Source: JBDSEG01 sp039920165
GTDB taxonomy: Bacteria; Pseudomonadota; Gammaproteobacteria; Burkholderiales; Burkholderiaceae_C
Direction: 5' to 3'
Assembly: GCA_039920165.1 (NCBI GenBank)
Contig: JBDSEG010000007.1
Location: 1-26,088, forward strand
DNA: 26,088 bases
The notes below the pieces were generated by a model. That model was not told the origin of the DNA, did not search any database, and saw nothing but the letters and a program-made list of their open reading frames with translations. A program made the translations under genes and the position numbers. Positions 1 through 8,089 of this stretch are shown piece by piece; the first letter of the stretch is position 1, and each line of letters opens with the position of its first letter.

Positions 1-983
1 GGCCTTACGAAGTGATCCTGGTCGGACGCTGGAGCGAGCTGGATGCGCAGCGCCCGACGGCGTCGACCGCACCGTCCGCGACGAGCCACGCCGCCGGGCC
101 GACGCCGAGCACGCCGCTCGCCGGCCAGCGCTGGGAGTTCGACATCGAGGACGCCGATGGCCGGCGCCGCCTCGTCCTTCAGTCCGTCGTCTCCGGCCGG
201 CGCTATGCGATCGGCAAGGGCGAGGGCTGCGATCTGCGGGTCAACGGCAGCTATACGAGCCGACGTCATGCCGAGGTCTGGCGCGAGCAGGATGCGTGGT
301 GGGTGGCCGACGCCGGCTCGACCAACGGCGTGCGGATCGAGGCCGCGCCGCTCGCAGGCGAGGCGTCCGGCGGTGCCGCGTGCGTCGCCGCCGTCGATCA
401 ACCGGCGCGCCTGCCCGACGGCGCGCGCATCGTGCTGTCGGCGCGCACCGAGGGACCGGCGAGCGACTATCCGTGGCTCGCGCTGCGGGTCGCGCCGCCG
501 GCGATGCGCACCGGCGCGCCGATCGCGTCGCGGATCACACCGATCGCAAGCGTCCCCGACGCGGCACTGGCATCGTCCCCCGCCGCAGCGGCGCCGCCGA
601 CGCCGCTCACCGCCATCCACCTCGCGGCCGATTCGGAGCCGGTCTACAAGCTCACCGCATTCCAGGTCGGCGGCGTCCACGCGCTCGAGGTCCGGCCGTC
701 GGCGCTCCCGGTCAGCCTGGGCCGCTCCCGCAGCCAATCGCTCGTGGTCGACCGGCGCCACGAGGGCGTGTCGGGTCACCACCTCGATATCGTCGAACTC
801 GACGCGGCCGGAGCGCAGGTGCTGGTGCATGGCGACAACGGCGTGCTGGTCGACGGCGTGCCGCACGCCGCGGGCGCCCGCCTGCGCTGGCGCGTCGGCG
901 AGACGATGGTGCTGGGGGGGGCGGTCGGCGAGCACGCGAGTTGCACGCTGACGCTGTCGCGCAAGACGCCCGGCGCGACATGA
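1..983 (+). CDS. Double-FHA domain protein (5' partial)
   Basis: Phosphothreonine-reading adaptor. The frame is open to the window edge (codons for P-Y-E precede a GTG at 12), so the true start lies upstream. Counting from that GTG, a first FHA domain spans about residues 60-115, with IGKGEGCDL, the SRRH loop and GSTNG. A second spans about 230-305, with LGRSRSQ, VSGHH and GDNGVLVDG. The conserved G(R/K), S, H and N positions of FHA domains are visible in both. An Ala/Pro-rich linker joins them. The stop overlaps the start of the downstream PP2C gene (ATGA), and that gene overlaps the kinase gene in the same way, so the three are probably translated together. The protein is expected to dock phosphorylated kinase or its targets. 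Family call is firm; partner identity is inferred. Confidence 0.85.
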   Translation, partial: PYEVILVGRWSELDAQRPTASTAPSATSHAAGPTPSTPLAGQRWEFDIEDADGRRRLVLQSVVSGRRYAIGKGEGCDLRVNGSYTSRRHAEVWREQDAWWVADAGSTNGVRIEAAPLAGEASGGAACVAAVDQPARLPDGARIVLSARTEGPASDYPWLALRVAPPAMRTGAPIASRITPIASVPDAALASSPAAAAPPTPLTAIHLAADSEPVYKLTAFQVGGVHALEVRPSALPVSLGRSRSQSLVVDRRHEGVSGHHLDIVELDAAGAQVLVHGDNGVLVDGVPHAAGARLRWRVGETMVLGGAVGEHASCTLTLSRKTPGAT

Positions 984-1807
984 TCACGCCGCTCGAACCC
1001 GCCCTGGCACGTGCCGCGTCGGCGCCGGACGCGACGCTGCACCACGCCGTGCACGGCGGCGCACTCGGCCGTTTCGAGGTTGCAGTGGCGAGCGTCTGCG
1101 GCAGCCAGCATGCCGGCAACGAAGACGCGCACAGCTCGCTCGACGGCAACGGCCACCTTTTCGTCGTCGCCGACGGTGTCGGCGGAGGTGCGCTGGCCGC
1201 ATTGGCGAGCCGACAGCTGGTCGATTCGCTGCACGAATCGCTTGACGGCGTTCGCCTCGATACGCAACGCGTGTGCCGTGCCATGCTCGACGCCGACCGC
1301 CAGGTCGCGCTCCGGATCGCGCTGCTGACCGACGCGCCGGGTGCGGCGACGGTGGTGCTGTGCGCGCCGGTCAACCTGTTCGCATCGAAGTGGCTCGTCG
1401 CTTGGGTCGGCGACTGCCGGGCCTATCGGCTGGCCGCGGCGTCGAACGCGCCGCTCGAACTGCTCACGCTCGACCATACCTTCGTCCACCTCGACGAAGC
1501 GCCGCCGCGCGGCGGCTCGCCCGACGATCCGGCGCGAATGGTGGGAAACGGCGCGGTCACGGCCGCCAGCGTCGCGCTGCACGACCTCGGCGTGGGCGAT
1601 CTGCTCGTGCTGTGCAGCGACGGCGTGCACAAGCATCTGGACGACGCCGACTGGGTGCGCCTGCTGCGCCAGGAGCAACCGCTCGTGCGCCGCTGCGACG
1701 ATCTGATCGCGCTCGCGCGGCTGCACGGCAGCGTCGACGATGCGACCGTGCTGCTGGTGCAGCGCTGCCGCCTGATGCACGGCACCGGGTACGGTGGCCT
1801 GCAATGA
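980..1807 (+). CDS. PP2C-family Ser/Thr protein phosphatase
   Basis: Metal-dependent (PPM/PP2C) phosphatase of 275 residues, expected to reverse phosphorylation by the adjacent kinase in the cytoplasm. Family motifs occur in order: GNEDAH (D49), VVADGVGGG (D65), WVGDCRAY (D145), LVLCSDGVHKHL (D214) and DDATVLL (D253/D254). These match the Asp residues that coordinate the metal centre in this family. The ATG at 980 overlaps the FHA gene stop by four bases, and its own TGA overlaps the kinase ATG, so this start is preferred over longer in-frame extensions that would run through the FHA gene. No membrane segment or signal peptide is seen. Its length is typical of stand-alone bacterial PP2C enzymes paired with Hanks-type kinases. 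Confidence 0.92.
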   Translation: MITPLEPALARAASAPDATLHHAVHGGALGRFEVAVASVCGSQHAGNEDAHSSLDGNGHLFVVADGVGGGALAALASRQLVDSLHESLDGVRLDTQRVCRAMLDADRQVALRIALLTDAPGAATVVLCAPVNLFASKWLVAWVGDCRAYRLAAASNAPLELLTLDHTFVHLDEAPPRGGSPDDPARMVGNGAVTAASVALHDLGVGDLLVLCSDGVHKHLDDADWVRLLRQEQPLVRRCDDLIALARLHGSVDDATVLLVQRCRLMHGTGYGGLQ

Positions 1808-4380
1808 AGGCGGCCGATATCGATCGCGTGTTCGGCCGCGGCCGGCTGCAGATGGTGACCGGCGACCATGTCGAAGTTTTTCGCGAAGAGGCCGCACCGG
1901 GCGAACGGCGCCGCTATACCAAGCGTTTCCTGTCGACCGCGGCGGGCGACTTCCGCCATTGGACCGAGCGCGAGTGGCGCATCCTCGCGCGGCTGGTAGG
2001 GCACGGCATCGGCCCGGTGCCCGACGTGGTGCAGTTCGACCGCGGGGTGGGCGGGAAGGTCGCGCTGGTGCAGACCTACGATGCCGGCATCACGGTCGAC
2101 CACTGGGCGACGCTGCTGCCGGTCCAGCGCGACGGCCAGCACGGCGACCAGCGGCTGCACCACATCTTCGAAGACTGCGCGCACTGGTGGGCGCTCGCGC
2201 GCCACAGTCTGATCGCGCTCGATGCGATCCACGAGCTCGGTCTGGTCCACCTCGACCTGAAGGCCGACAACGTCTGCGTGCCGTTCGCCCCGGCCGATTT
2301 CGACCCGCGCGATCCGGCGCAGGCGCCGGTGCCGCCGCTGGTTCCACATTTCGAGCAGATCGCACTGATCGATTTCGCGTTCTCGCTCGTGTCCGGGGAA
2401 CAGCTGCTGCGCCCGCTGCCGATCGCGCGCCAGACCGAATACGACTACCAGTCGCCGCGCCTGCTCGCGGCGCTCGCGGCCGGCGCCGGCGGCGACCTCG
2501 GGCCGACCCGCTCGCTCGACTGGCGCTGCGATTTCTTCAGCCTCGCTGCGATGCTGCGCCGCTACCTGCCGGACCCCGAGGCCGCACCGGTGCACGGCTG
2601 GACCCGAGCGCGCGACAACGATGCCCGCGCCCTCGTGCGCCGGCTGCTGCTGGAGCACGACGCCGAGCTGCCGCTGCGGCGTCCGCATGCCGAGCTGTTC
2701 TCGCTCGCCAGCTTGCCGCTCGCCGATCCGGCGCTGAAGGAATCGCTCGCCCGCGGCTGGCAGCTGTCGCTGCGCGACGATGCCGGCCCGCTGCTGTCGC
2801 CCACCCCGGTAACGCGGATCGCGTTGCCGGTGGTCGAAGGCGTGACGCGGATCGCCTTGCCGGTCGTCGAGAGCGCGCCCGACCTCGATCACGGCCAGAT
2901 CACCGACCTGCGCGAATTGCCGCAGGCTCCGGGGGCGCCGCCGCCCAGGGCGCGTCGTCCCAAGGTGTTGTGGGGGTCGGGGCTGGCGCTCGCGGCGCTT
3001 ATCGCGATTCCGGCGCTCGGCGAGGCCTGGCGTGGCTTGCGCGAGCACTGGGCGACACCTCCCGGAGAGCTTGTCGCGGCAGCACCGGCACCCTCGCTGA
3101 CGAGCCCGACTGCCAGTCCAGCGGCGGCACCGGCAGCCACGCCACCCTTACCGAGCGAGCCGGCTTCCAGCATGGCACCGGACCCGGTGCCGCGGGTGAT
3201 CGAGGCCGCCACGGTGCCGACGCCGCAGCCGATCGTGGCCTCACCCGCGCCAGCCGTCACGGCACCGCAAGTGCCCGTGCCTGCACCGGCGCCCGCGCGC
3301 GTCCCTGCGGCAGCGGAGCCGAAGCCGGCGCCGGCAGCAGCCCGTGCGCCGGTGCGCGTGGCGGGGATGCACCCTGCCGTGTCGCCACGGTCGGCGAGCG
3401 CCGCCACGCATCCTGCTGCGCCGACGGTCGCGAGCGGCCGTCCGTCCGCTGCCACCCTGGCGGCAGCGGCGCGCGCGGGGGCGCTCCTACCGCGCTCGGC
3501 GCCGCCTCGTGCGCCGGCGCCCGCGGCCTTGCCGCCGCGGGCACCGCCGACCTTGCCGCCGGCAGCACCGGCGGTCGCGCTGGCGGCGAGATCGTCACCG
3601 TCCCCGGCCGCCGTTCCGGCACCGTCGCCGGTCCTCGCGCCGGCTGCAGCGGCCCTCGCGACCGTGGCGGCGCCGGTGGCGGAAACGCCGCGCGACGCCT
3701 TGGCGCGCGCCGAAGACCTGATCGCGCACCAGCTGCCTCGCACGACGCAGCGCGCCGAGCGGCTCGTTCTGCGGGTGCTGGTCGCGGCGTCGCAGGCGCA
3801 GGACGACGACGATCTGCGCAGCGCGGCACGCGCCATCCGTCTGGCCCCGGGCGAGCCGCAATTCGAGGCCGGCGGCGATCCGGCGCAGGCGCGCAGCCTC
3901 AACGATTCGGCACGGGCATCGTTTCGGCGCGGCGACCTCGCGGAAGCGGTCGCGCTGCAGACACGCGCCTTCGGTGCCAACCCGCTCGATGCCGAGGTCG
4001 CCGGCAATCTCGCCTTTCTGCGCCTGAAGCAGCAGCCCGAGCGTCCGGACGCTGCTCGCCAGCTCGCGTTGCACGCGCTCACCACGCATGACACGCGCTA
4101 CCCGTACGGTCGGATCGAGGACTGGACGACGCTGGCCATCACCAACTCGCTGACCGGCCGCGACCGCGATGCGCGCAATGCCTGGCTGGTTTCGCTCGAG
4201 CTTGCACCGCAGGCCGAGCGCCAATGCCGCGCGGCCGTGAATGCCTACGCAACCTACGGCGAGCGCGTTCGTCCAGCGGTCGAGGCGATGCTGTACCGCG
4301 CGAGCCGGGAGCGCGGCGAGCGCGCGGCGATTTGCGAGTCGCCGCCGCACTGGGGTGCCGGCGCCCGCTCCCGCGGCTGA
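1804..4380 (+). CDS. Membrane-anchored Ser/Thr protein kinase with TPR-like C-terminus
   Basis: Protein of 858 residues with a Hanks-type kinase domain at about residues 1-330. Candidate ATP lysine is K40 (RRYTKRF), with a helix-C glutamate at E55 or E57. The catalytic loop HLDLKADNV has D151, K153 and N156. The metal-binding loop reads DFA (190-192) instead of DFG, and the glycine-rich loop is poor. A tandem 11-residue repeat, VTRIALPVVE(G/S), occupies 336-357. One membrane helix follows at about 388-408, then a long Ala/Pro-rich linker (about 410-630). The C-terminal 200 residues have TPR-like helices (NDSARASFRRGDLAEAVALQ, NPLDAEVAGNLAFL) and would be periplasmic given the single helix. 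The start at 1804 overlaps the phosphatase stop (ATGA). Kinase identity is strong; activity with DFA and the substrate are unknown. Confidence 0.88.
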   Translation: MKAADIDRVFGRGRLQMVTGDHVEVFREEAAPGERRRYTKRFLSTAAGDFRHWTEREWRILARLVGHGIGPVPDVVQFDRGVGGKVALVQTYDAGITVDHWATLLPVQRDGQHGDQRLHHIFEDCAHWWALARHSLIALDAIHELGLVHLDLKADNVCVPFAPADFDPRDPAQAPVPPLVPHFEQIALIDFAFSLVSGEQLLRPLPIARQTEYDYQSPRLLAALAAGAGGDLGPTRSLDWRCDFFSLAAMLRRYLPDPEAAPVHGWTRARDNDARALVRRLLLEHDAELPLRRPHAELFSLASLPLADPALKESLARGWQLSLRDDAGPLLSPTPVTRIALPVVEGVTRIALPVVESAPDLDHGQITDLRELPQAPGAPPPRARRPKVLWGSGLALAALIAIPALGEAWRGLREHWATPPGELVAAAPAPSLTSPTASPAAAPAATPPLPSEPASSMAPDPVPRVIEAATVPTPQPIVASPAPAVTAPQVPVPAPAPARVPAAAEPKPAPAAARAPVRVAGMHPAVSPRSASAATHPAAPTVASGRPSAATLAAAARAGALLPRSAPPRAPAPAALPPRAPPTLPPAAPAVALAARSSPSPAAVPAPSPVLAPAAAALATVAAPVAETPRDALARAEDLIAHQLPRTTQRAERLVLRVLVAASQAQDDDDLRSAARAIRLAPGEPQFEAGGDPAQARSLNDSARASFRRGDLAEAVALQTRAFGANPLDAEVAGNLAFLRLKQQPERPDAARQLALHALTTHDTRYPYGRIEDWTTLAITNSLTGRDRDARNAWLVSLELAPQAERQCRAAVNAYATYGERVRPAVEAMLYRASRERGERAAICESPPHWGAGARSRG
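2809..2874 (+). repeat. Tandem 33-bp repeat inside kinase gene
   Basis: Two consecutive 33-base units encode VTRIALPVVEG and VTRIALPVVES (kinase residues 336-346 and 347-357). They sit in the juxtamembrane segment between the kinase domain and the membrane helix. The units differ at only a few bases, mostly silent. Each carries one Thr followed by Arg and hydrophobic residues, so they could be autophosphorylation and FHA docking sites; that role is inference. Confidence 0.8.
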
Positions 4381-4407
4381 GCGGGCCGGCGCCCTCGAAC
4401 GCGCACG

Positions 4408-4811
4408 TCAGGATTCGACCGACCGGCGCAACGCCATCGCCCCCGACACCGGCACGGCCCGGTGCAGCACCTCCTCGCCGAGCCATAGCGCGCTCTTGCG
4501 GGCGCGCAGCGCCACGGTCGCGGGCGGCATCTCTGGTAGTCGTCGTTGAAGACCTCGAAGCTGTAGTCGCGGCCATACCCCAGGACATGCAGCGTCGTCA
4601 CCCACTTCACAACCTTGGCGATGTGTACGCCATCGCCAGGAAAGACGCGGAAGGCGCGCGGTGCTGATGCGCTCCTCGACCGAGTGGATCTCCTGTCACA
4701 TGAAATCGGCGAGCTGGACCAGCAAAATGGCTCCGGACCGAGCTAGGCAAGCTCGTCGATCGCGGTCTTTGTGGCGAAGGCGTGGAACGAATCGAGGCAG
4801 AGGCTTCGTTC
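4408..4811 (-). pseudogene. Remnant of xylose-isomerase-like (dehydroshikimate dehydratase-type) protein
   Basis: No intact gene is present, but pieces in three frames read in order as the C-terminal third of a sugar-phosphate isomerase/epimerase: LCLDSFHAFATKTAIDELA, then ILLVQLADFM, QEIHSVEERISTAR, FRVFPGDGVH, VKWVTTLHVLGYGRDYSFEV and finally MPPATVALRARKSALWLGEE. It is broken by two in-frame stops (forward complement at 4743-4745 and 4696-4698) and by three frameshifts near 4727, 4651 and 4532. The N-terminal two thirds is missing: homology begins just downstream of the AroE-like stop. Members of this TIM-barrel family near aroQ/aroE genes are often 3-dehydroshikimate dehydratases (QuiC-type), which fits the cluster. 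Specific function is inferred; pseudogene status is well supported. Confidence 0.75.
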
Positions 4812-4847
4812 ATGGGGGCGACAACTCCGGTTTCGGTGGCGGCGCAG

Positions 4848-5681
4848 TCAGGCGTCGAGGCGCGCCAGGCTGCGCAGCAACTCGGGCGTGGTGGTCTCGA
4901 AGCCGAAGAATTCGAGGTAGGCGGGGATCTGCTCGAACAGCATGTCGGTGCCCACCTGGAAGCGGCAGCCGCGGGCCTGCGCCGCTTTCAGAAAGGCCGT
5001 CATCTCGCGCTTCATGACGACCTCGCCGACGAAGGCATCGGGCGCGATGCGGGCCACGTCGAGCGGCAGCGGGTCGCCGTCGTTCATTCCCATCGGGGTC
5101 GCGTTGACGACGATGTCGAAGCCGGCCGGATCGTTCGAGCCGGTGCGCAGCGACAGGGCAGGGTAGTGGCTGCGAAGCCGCTCGGCGAGCGCCTGCGCCG
5201 ACGCCGGATCGACATCGTGCAGCGCGAGCGCGGCGACCCCGGCCGCCGCCAGCGAGGCGGCGATCGCCGAGCCGACGCCGCCGGCCCCGACCACGATCGC
5301 ACTCGCGCCGGGCAGCGAGCAGCCCTTGCGGCGCAGCCCGCGCACGAAACCTTCGCCGTCGAAAATATCGCCGACGAGACGGCCGTCGGCGTCGCGCCGC
5401 ACCGCGTTGCAGGCGCCGGCGATGCGCGTCGCGGGCGAGATCACGTCGATAAGACCGGCAGTGGCGATCTTGTGCGGCATGGTGATGAGCGCCCCGCGCA
5501 CGTTGTCGAGCGCGAACAGCGGGCGCAGCAACGCCGCGAAATGTTCGGCGCGGCAGGCCATCGGCACCACCACGGCGTCGATGCCCGCGTGCTCGAAATA
5601 CGGGTTGTAGATCATCGGCGCCTTGAAGGCGTGGGTCGGAAAGCCGATGTGGGCGATGAGAGCGGTATGGCCGCGGATCAT
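4848..5681 (-). CDS. Shikimate dehydrogenase-like protein, divergent substrate site
   Basis: AroE-fold NAD(P)-dependent dehydrogenase of 277 residues. The N-terminal segment reads IGFPTHAFKAP where true AroE has GNPI-xx-SKSP, so both serines that bind the shikimate carboxylate are replaced (F and A). The catalytic lysine loop ITMPHK and the aspartate of GDIFDGEG are retained. The nucleotide fold is VVGAGGVGSAIAASL, and NATPMG follows. The ATG at 5681 is chosen because AroE homology begins there and GGGAGA lies just upstream; the frame stays open further upstream but would overlap aroQ. It starts 17 bases after the aroQ stop, in the same operon. It probably acts on a shikimate or quinate analogue; this is inference from the substitutions and the context. 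Confidence 0.85.
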   Translation of the reverse strand: MIRGHTALIAHIGFPTHAFKAPMIYNPYFEHAGIDAVVVPMACRAEHFAALLRPLFALDNVRGALITMPHKIATAGLIDVISPATRIAGACNAVRRDADGRLVGDIFDGEGFVRGLRRKGCSLPGASAIVVGAGGVGSAIAASLAAAGVAALALHDVDPASAQALAERLRSHYPALSLRTGSNDPAGFDIVVNATPMGMNDGDPLPLDVARIAPDAFVGEVVMKREMTAFLKAAQARGCRFQVGTDMLFEQIPAYLEFFGFETTTPELLRSLARLDA

Positions 5682-5698
5682 GGCCGTCTCCCAAAAAG

Positions 5699-6148
5699 TC
5701 AGTTGCGCGGCGCCGGCCACGCCACCGAGACGGCAGCGCGCAGCGCGAGCAGGTAGCTGTCGACCCCGAAGCCGCAGATCTGCCCCTTGACGATCGCGGC
5801 GAAGACCGAGACGTGGCGGAACGGCTCGCGTGCGTGGATGTTGGACATGTGCAGTTCGACCACCGGGCAGGTCAGGATCGCGAGCGCGTCGCGGATGCCG
5901 TAGCTGTAGTGGGTCCAGGCGCCGGCGTTGATGAGAACAGCGTCCATGCCCTGCGCATACGCCTGGTGGATGCGCTCGCACATCGCGCCTTCGTGGTTGG
6001 TCTGGAAGCTCGTCACCTCGGCGCCGAGTTGGTGGCCGAGTTCGACCAACCGTTCATCGATCTCAGCGAGCGTGACCGTGCCGTACTGGGCCGGATCGCG
6101 CTTGCCGAACATGTCGTGGTTGATGCCGTGCAGCATGAGAATCTTCAT
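5699..6148 (-). CDS. aroQ: Type II 3-dehydroquinate dehydratase
   Basis: Type II dehydroquinase (149 residues, typical length), interconverting 3-dehydroquinate and 3-dehydroshikimate. Residues matching the known active site are present: the Asn of LHGIN, the Arg and Tyr of GKRDPAQYG, the lid region QTNHEG, NAGAWTH with its His, and the catalytic His of ELHMSN followed by HAREPFR. The start of the family motif is unusual (LHGINHDMFG where most have LNGPNLNLLG), which suggests a catabolic paralogue rather than the biosynthetic copy. The ATG overlaps the stop of the upstream oxidoreductase gene by four bases (ATGA), and the AroE-like gene follows after 17 bases. In this setting it would feed quinate-derived dehydroquinate towards protocatechuate. 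Confidence 0.9.
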   Translation of the reverse strand: MKILMLHGINHDMFGKRDPAQYGTVTLAEIDERLVELGHQLGAEVTSFQTNHEGAMCERIHQAYAQGMDAVLINAGAWTHYSYGIRDALAILTCPVVELHMSNIHAREPFRHVSVFAAIVKGQICGFGVDSYLLALRAAVSVAWPAPRN

Positions 6149-7252
6149 CGCCCGCCTTGCAGAGTGGTACTTGATTCAATGAATTCGACCCTTCCGCCGC
6201 TGCGCGCAGCGGCGACCTCGACAGTTTCGCCGCTGCACGCGGCGGCAGCGATGGCTTCGGTCACCCGCAGTTTGGCGAGCCCGTCGCGCGCTCTGACTGG
6301 CGGCGTGGCCTCGCCGCGGATAACGGCACCGAAATGTTCGAGCTGGCGTGCCAGCGGATCGTCGCGCCGCACGTCGACCACGCTGCGCTCGAATGGCGAG
6401 CGCCACGAGCGCTCGGCGCCGTCGGCGAAAGTGTTCAGGCGCAGCGACGGCATCGCGAGGCTGGCGTGGGTGCCGACAATGATGTAGCCGTTCTCGTCCG
6501 GGAAGCTCGCGTAGACCGGGTTTCCCCTGCGAGGTCTGTTTCCAGCTGCGCGGGCTCGCCGCGCAGTCGCTGAGCATGAAGCTGCCGAGCGCACCGCTTT
6601 CGAAGCGCAGCAGAATCGCGACCGTATCCTCGACCTCGAAACCGCGTACCGCATTCGAGGCGATTGCCTGCACTGCCGCGATTTCTCCGCACAGCATGCG
6701 CAGGTTGTGCATTTGTGGATCAGATTCAGCAGGATCGGTCCGCCGCGGGCCACGCGCCGCCACGGGACGACTTCGAAATAGCGGTCGGGCTTGCAGAACA
6801 ACGCACTGGCGGTGATCGCGACGATGCGCCCGAGCCGGCCCGAAATGACCGCCTCGCGCGCTTTCACCATGATCGGGCTGTGCGCGGTGGTGGCCGATCA
6901 CCAGCCGGGCACCACCCTGCTCGGCGTGCGTCGTCAGCCGCTCGGCCTCGTCCACCGTCGCAGGGATCGGCTTTTCGAGCAGCACCGCAACGCTGGCGTC
7001 GATGCAGGCCATCGCCTGTGCAACGAGCAGGTGGTTCGGCGTTGCGAGGATCACGCCGTCCGGACGTTCGGCCGCGAACAGCGCATCCAGCGTCGCATGC
7101 AGCGGCACGCCGGCTGCATCGGCGCGGGCGCGAGCGGTGGGCGACGGATCGACCAGCGCACTCAGGCGACAACGCGGGCTTGTCTGCAACGCCGTCAGGT
7201 GGGCGACGCCGATGCTGCCCACGCCGGCAATCGCGATGCGGGTCGGGCTCAT
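6145..7252 (-). pseudogene. Gfo/Idh/MocA-family oxidoreductase, frameshifted
   Basis: The N-terminus is a clear NAD(P)-binding oxidoreductase: RIAIAGVGSIGVAH, ILATPNHLLVAQAM, then LLEKPIPATVDEAE (the EKP motif). The reading frame then switches three times. Near 6880 two bases are missing after LVIGHHRA. Near 6713 one base is missing after ILLNLIH (family expects LIHDMHNLR). Near 6527 one extra G occurs in a G run, after TSQG. The C-terminal part (NPVYASFPDENGYIIVGTHA ... FIESSTTLQGGR) ends with a TGA overlapping the aroQ ATG. All segments are colinear, about 365 residues in total. The lesions lie in short repeats, so either recent gene decay or assembly error could explain them. It starts 16 bases after the upstream aroE stop. 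Confidence 0.8.
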
Positions 7253-7268
7253 CGCTGTTGCGCCGTCT

Positions 7269-8087
7269 TCATTCGAGCGGCACGGTCAGGCGATCAATCA
7301 CGACGCGTGTATCGGGGCGAACGCCGCGCCACCAGGCGAAGGCTTCGGCGGCCTGTTCGACCAGCATCCCCACGCCATCAGCGAGCCGCCCCGCGCCCGC
7401 GTCGCGCGCCACGCGGAGAAACGGCGTGAGGCCCTTGCCATAGGCCAGTTCGTAGGCGAGGCAGCCCGGCGCGAAGATCTGCGAAGCGAGCGGCGGCAAC
7501 TCGCCGCGCAGGCTGGCCGAGGTGGCGTTCACGACCACGTCAAAGGTCTGCTTCGCGAAATCGGGGTAGCCGCCGGTGATGACCTGTCCGCGCGGGTGCA
7601 GTTCAGCGACCAGCTGAGCGGCACGCGAGCGGTCGCGGTTCGCGATCGCGACCTGCGCGGGGCCCTGCTCGAGAAGGGGGAGGAGCGCGCCGCGTGTGGC
7701 GCCGCCGGCGCCGAGCAGCAGCACGCGCTTGCCGCGCAGCGCGACGCCGAGGTTGCGCTGGATATCGGCGACGAGGCCGACACCGTCGAAGTTGTCGGCG
7801 AGGATGCGTCCGCCTTCGAAGCTGAGCGCATTCACCGCGCCGGCCTGGCGCGCGCGCTCGCTCAGATCGTCGGCCAGCCCGAACGCCTGCAGCTTGAACG
7901 GCGCCGTCACGTTCATGCCGCGCCCGCCCGTAGCGATGAAGCCACGCACCGTCGATTCGAAGGTGTCCGGCTCGGCGAGCAGGCGCCCGTATTCGAGCGC
8001 CTGCGCGTGCGCCTGCGCGAACGCAGCATGGATCAGCGGCGACTTGCTCTGCGCGATCGGGTTGCCGATAACGGCGTAGTGGTCCAC
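7269..8087 (-). CDS. aroE: Shikimate dehydrogenase (canonical AroE type)
   Basis: Shikimate or quinate dehydrogenase of about 272 residues. It has the complete substrate motif GNPIAQSKSP, the catalytic lysine in NVTAPFK, the aspartate in ADNFDGVG, the nucleotide loop GAGGATRGAL followed by NRDRSRA (a pattern favouring NADP), NATSAS, and the C-terminal YELAYGKGLTPFL and DGVGMLVEQAAEAF. No ATG is available. GTG at 8087, TTG at 8093 and TTG at 8117 are in frame; 8087 is taken because AroE homology begins immediately after it, but the start is uncertain. It lies directly downstream of the chimeric binding-protein gene, whose stop is at 8090, so the original ribosome site may have been lost or altered by that rearrangement. 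Its place in the catabolic cluster argues for quinate/shikimate degradation. Confidence 0.88.
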   Translation of the reverse strand: MDHYAVIGNPIAQSKSPLIHAAFAQAHAQALEYGRLLAEPDTFESTVRGFIATGGRGMNVTAPFKLQAFGLADDLSERARQAGAVNALSFEGGRILADNFDGVGLVADIQRNLGVALRGKRVLLLGAGGATRGALLPLLEQGPAQVAIANRDRSRAAQLVAELHPRGQVITGGYPDFAKQTFDVVVNATSASLRGELPPLASQIFAPGCLAYELAYGKGLTPFLRVARDAGAGRLADGVGMLVEQAAEAFAWWRGVRPDTRVVIDRLTVPLE

Positions 8088-8089
8088 GG

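Noticed and set aside
776..1897. Long open frame (about 370 codons) opposite the FHA and PP2C genes
   Set aside because: Arg/Gln-rich, no family motif, and fully antisense to genes with clear motifs; a GC-rich shadow.
1794..4091. 765-codon + strand frame overlapping the kinase gene
   Set aside because: Repetitive Arg/Gly/Ala content; the kinase motifs are in another frame, so this is a shadow.
1..4380. Part of a type VI secretion locus
   Set aside because: FHA, PP2C and kinase genes occur in T6SS loci, but no Tss component or effector is seen here; upstream sequence is needed.
5682..5981. Longer N-terminus (about 100 residues) for the AroE-like protein
   Set aside because: It would overlap aroQ, is Arg-rich without homology, and AroE similarity begins at the ATG at 5681.
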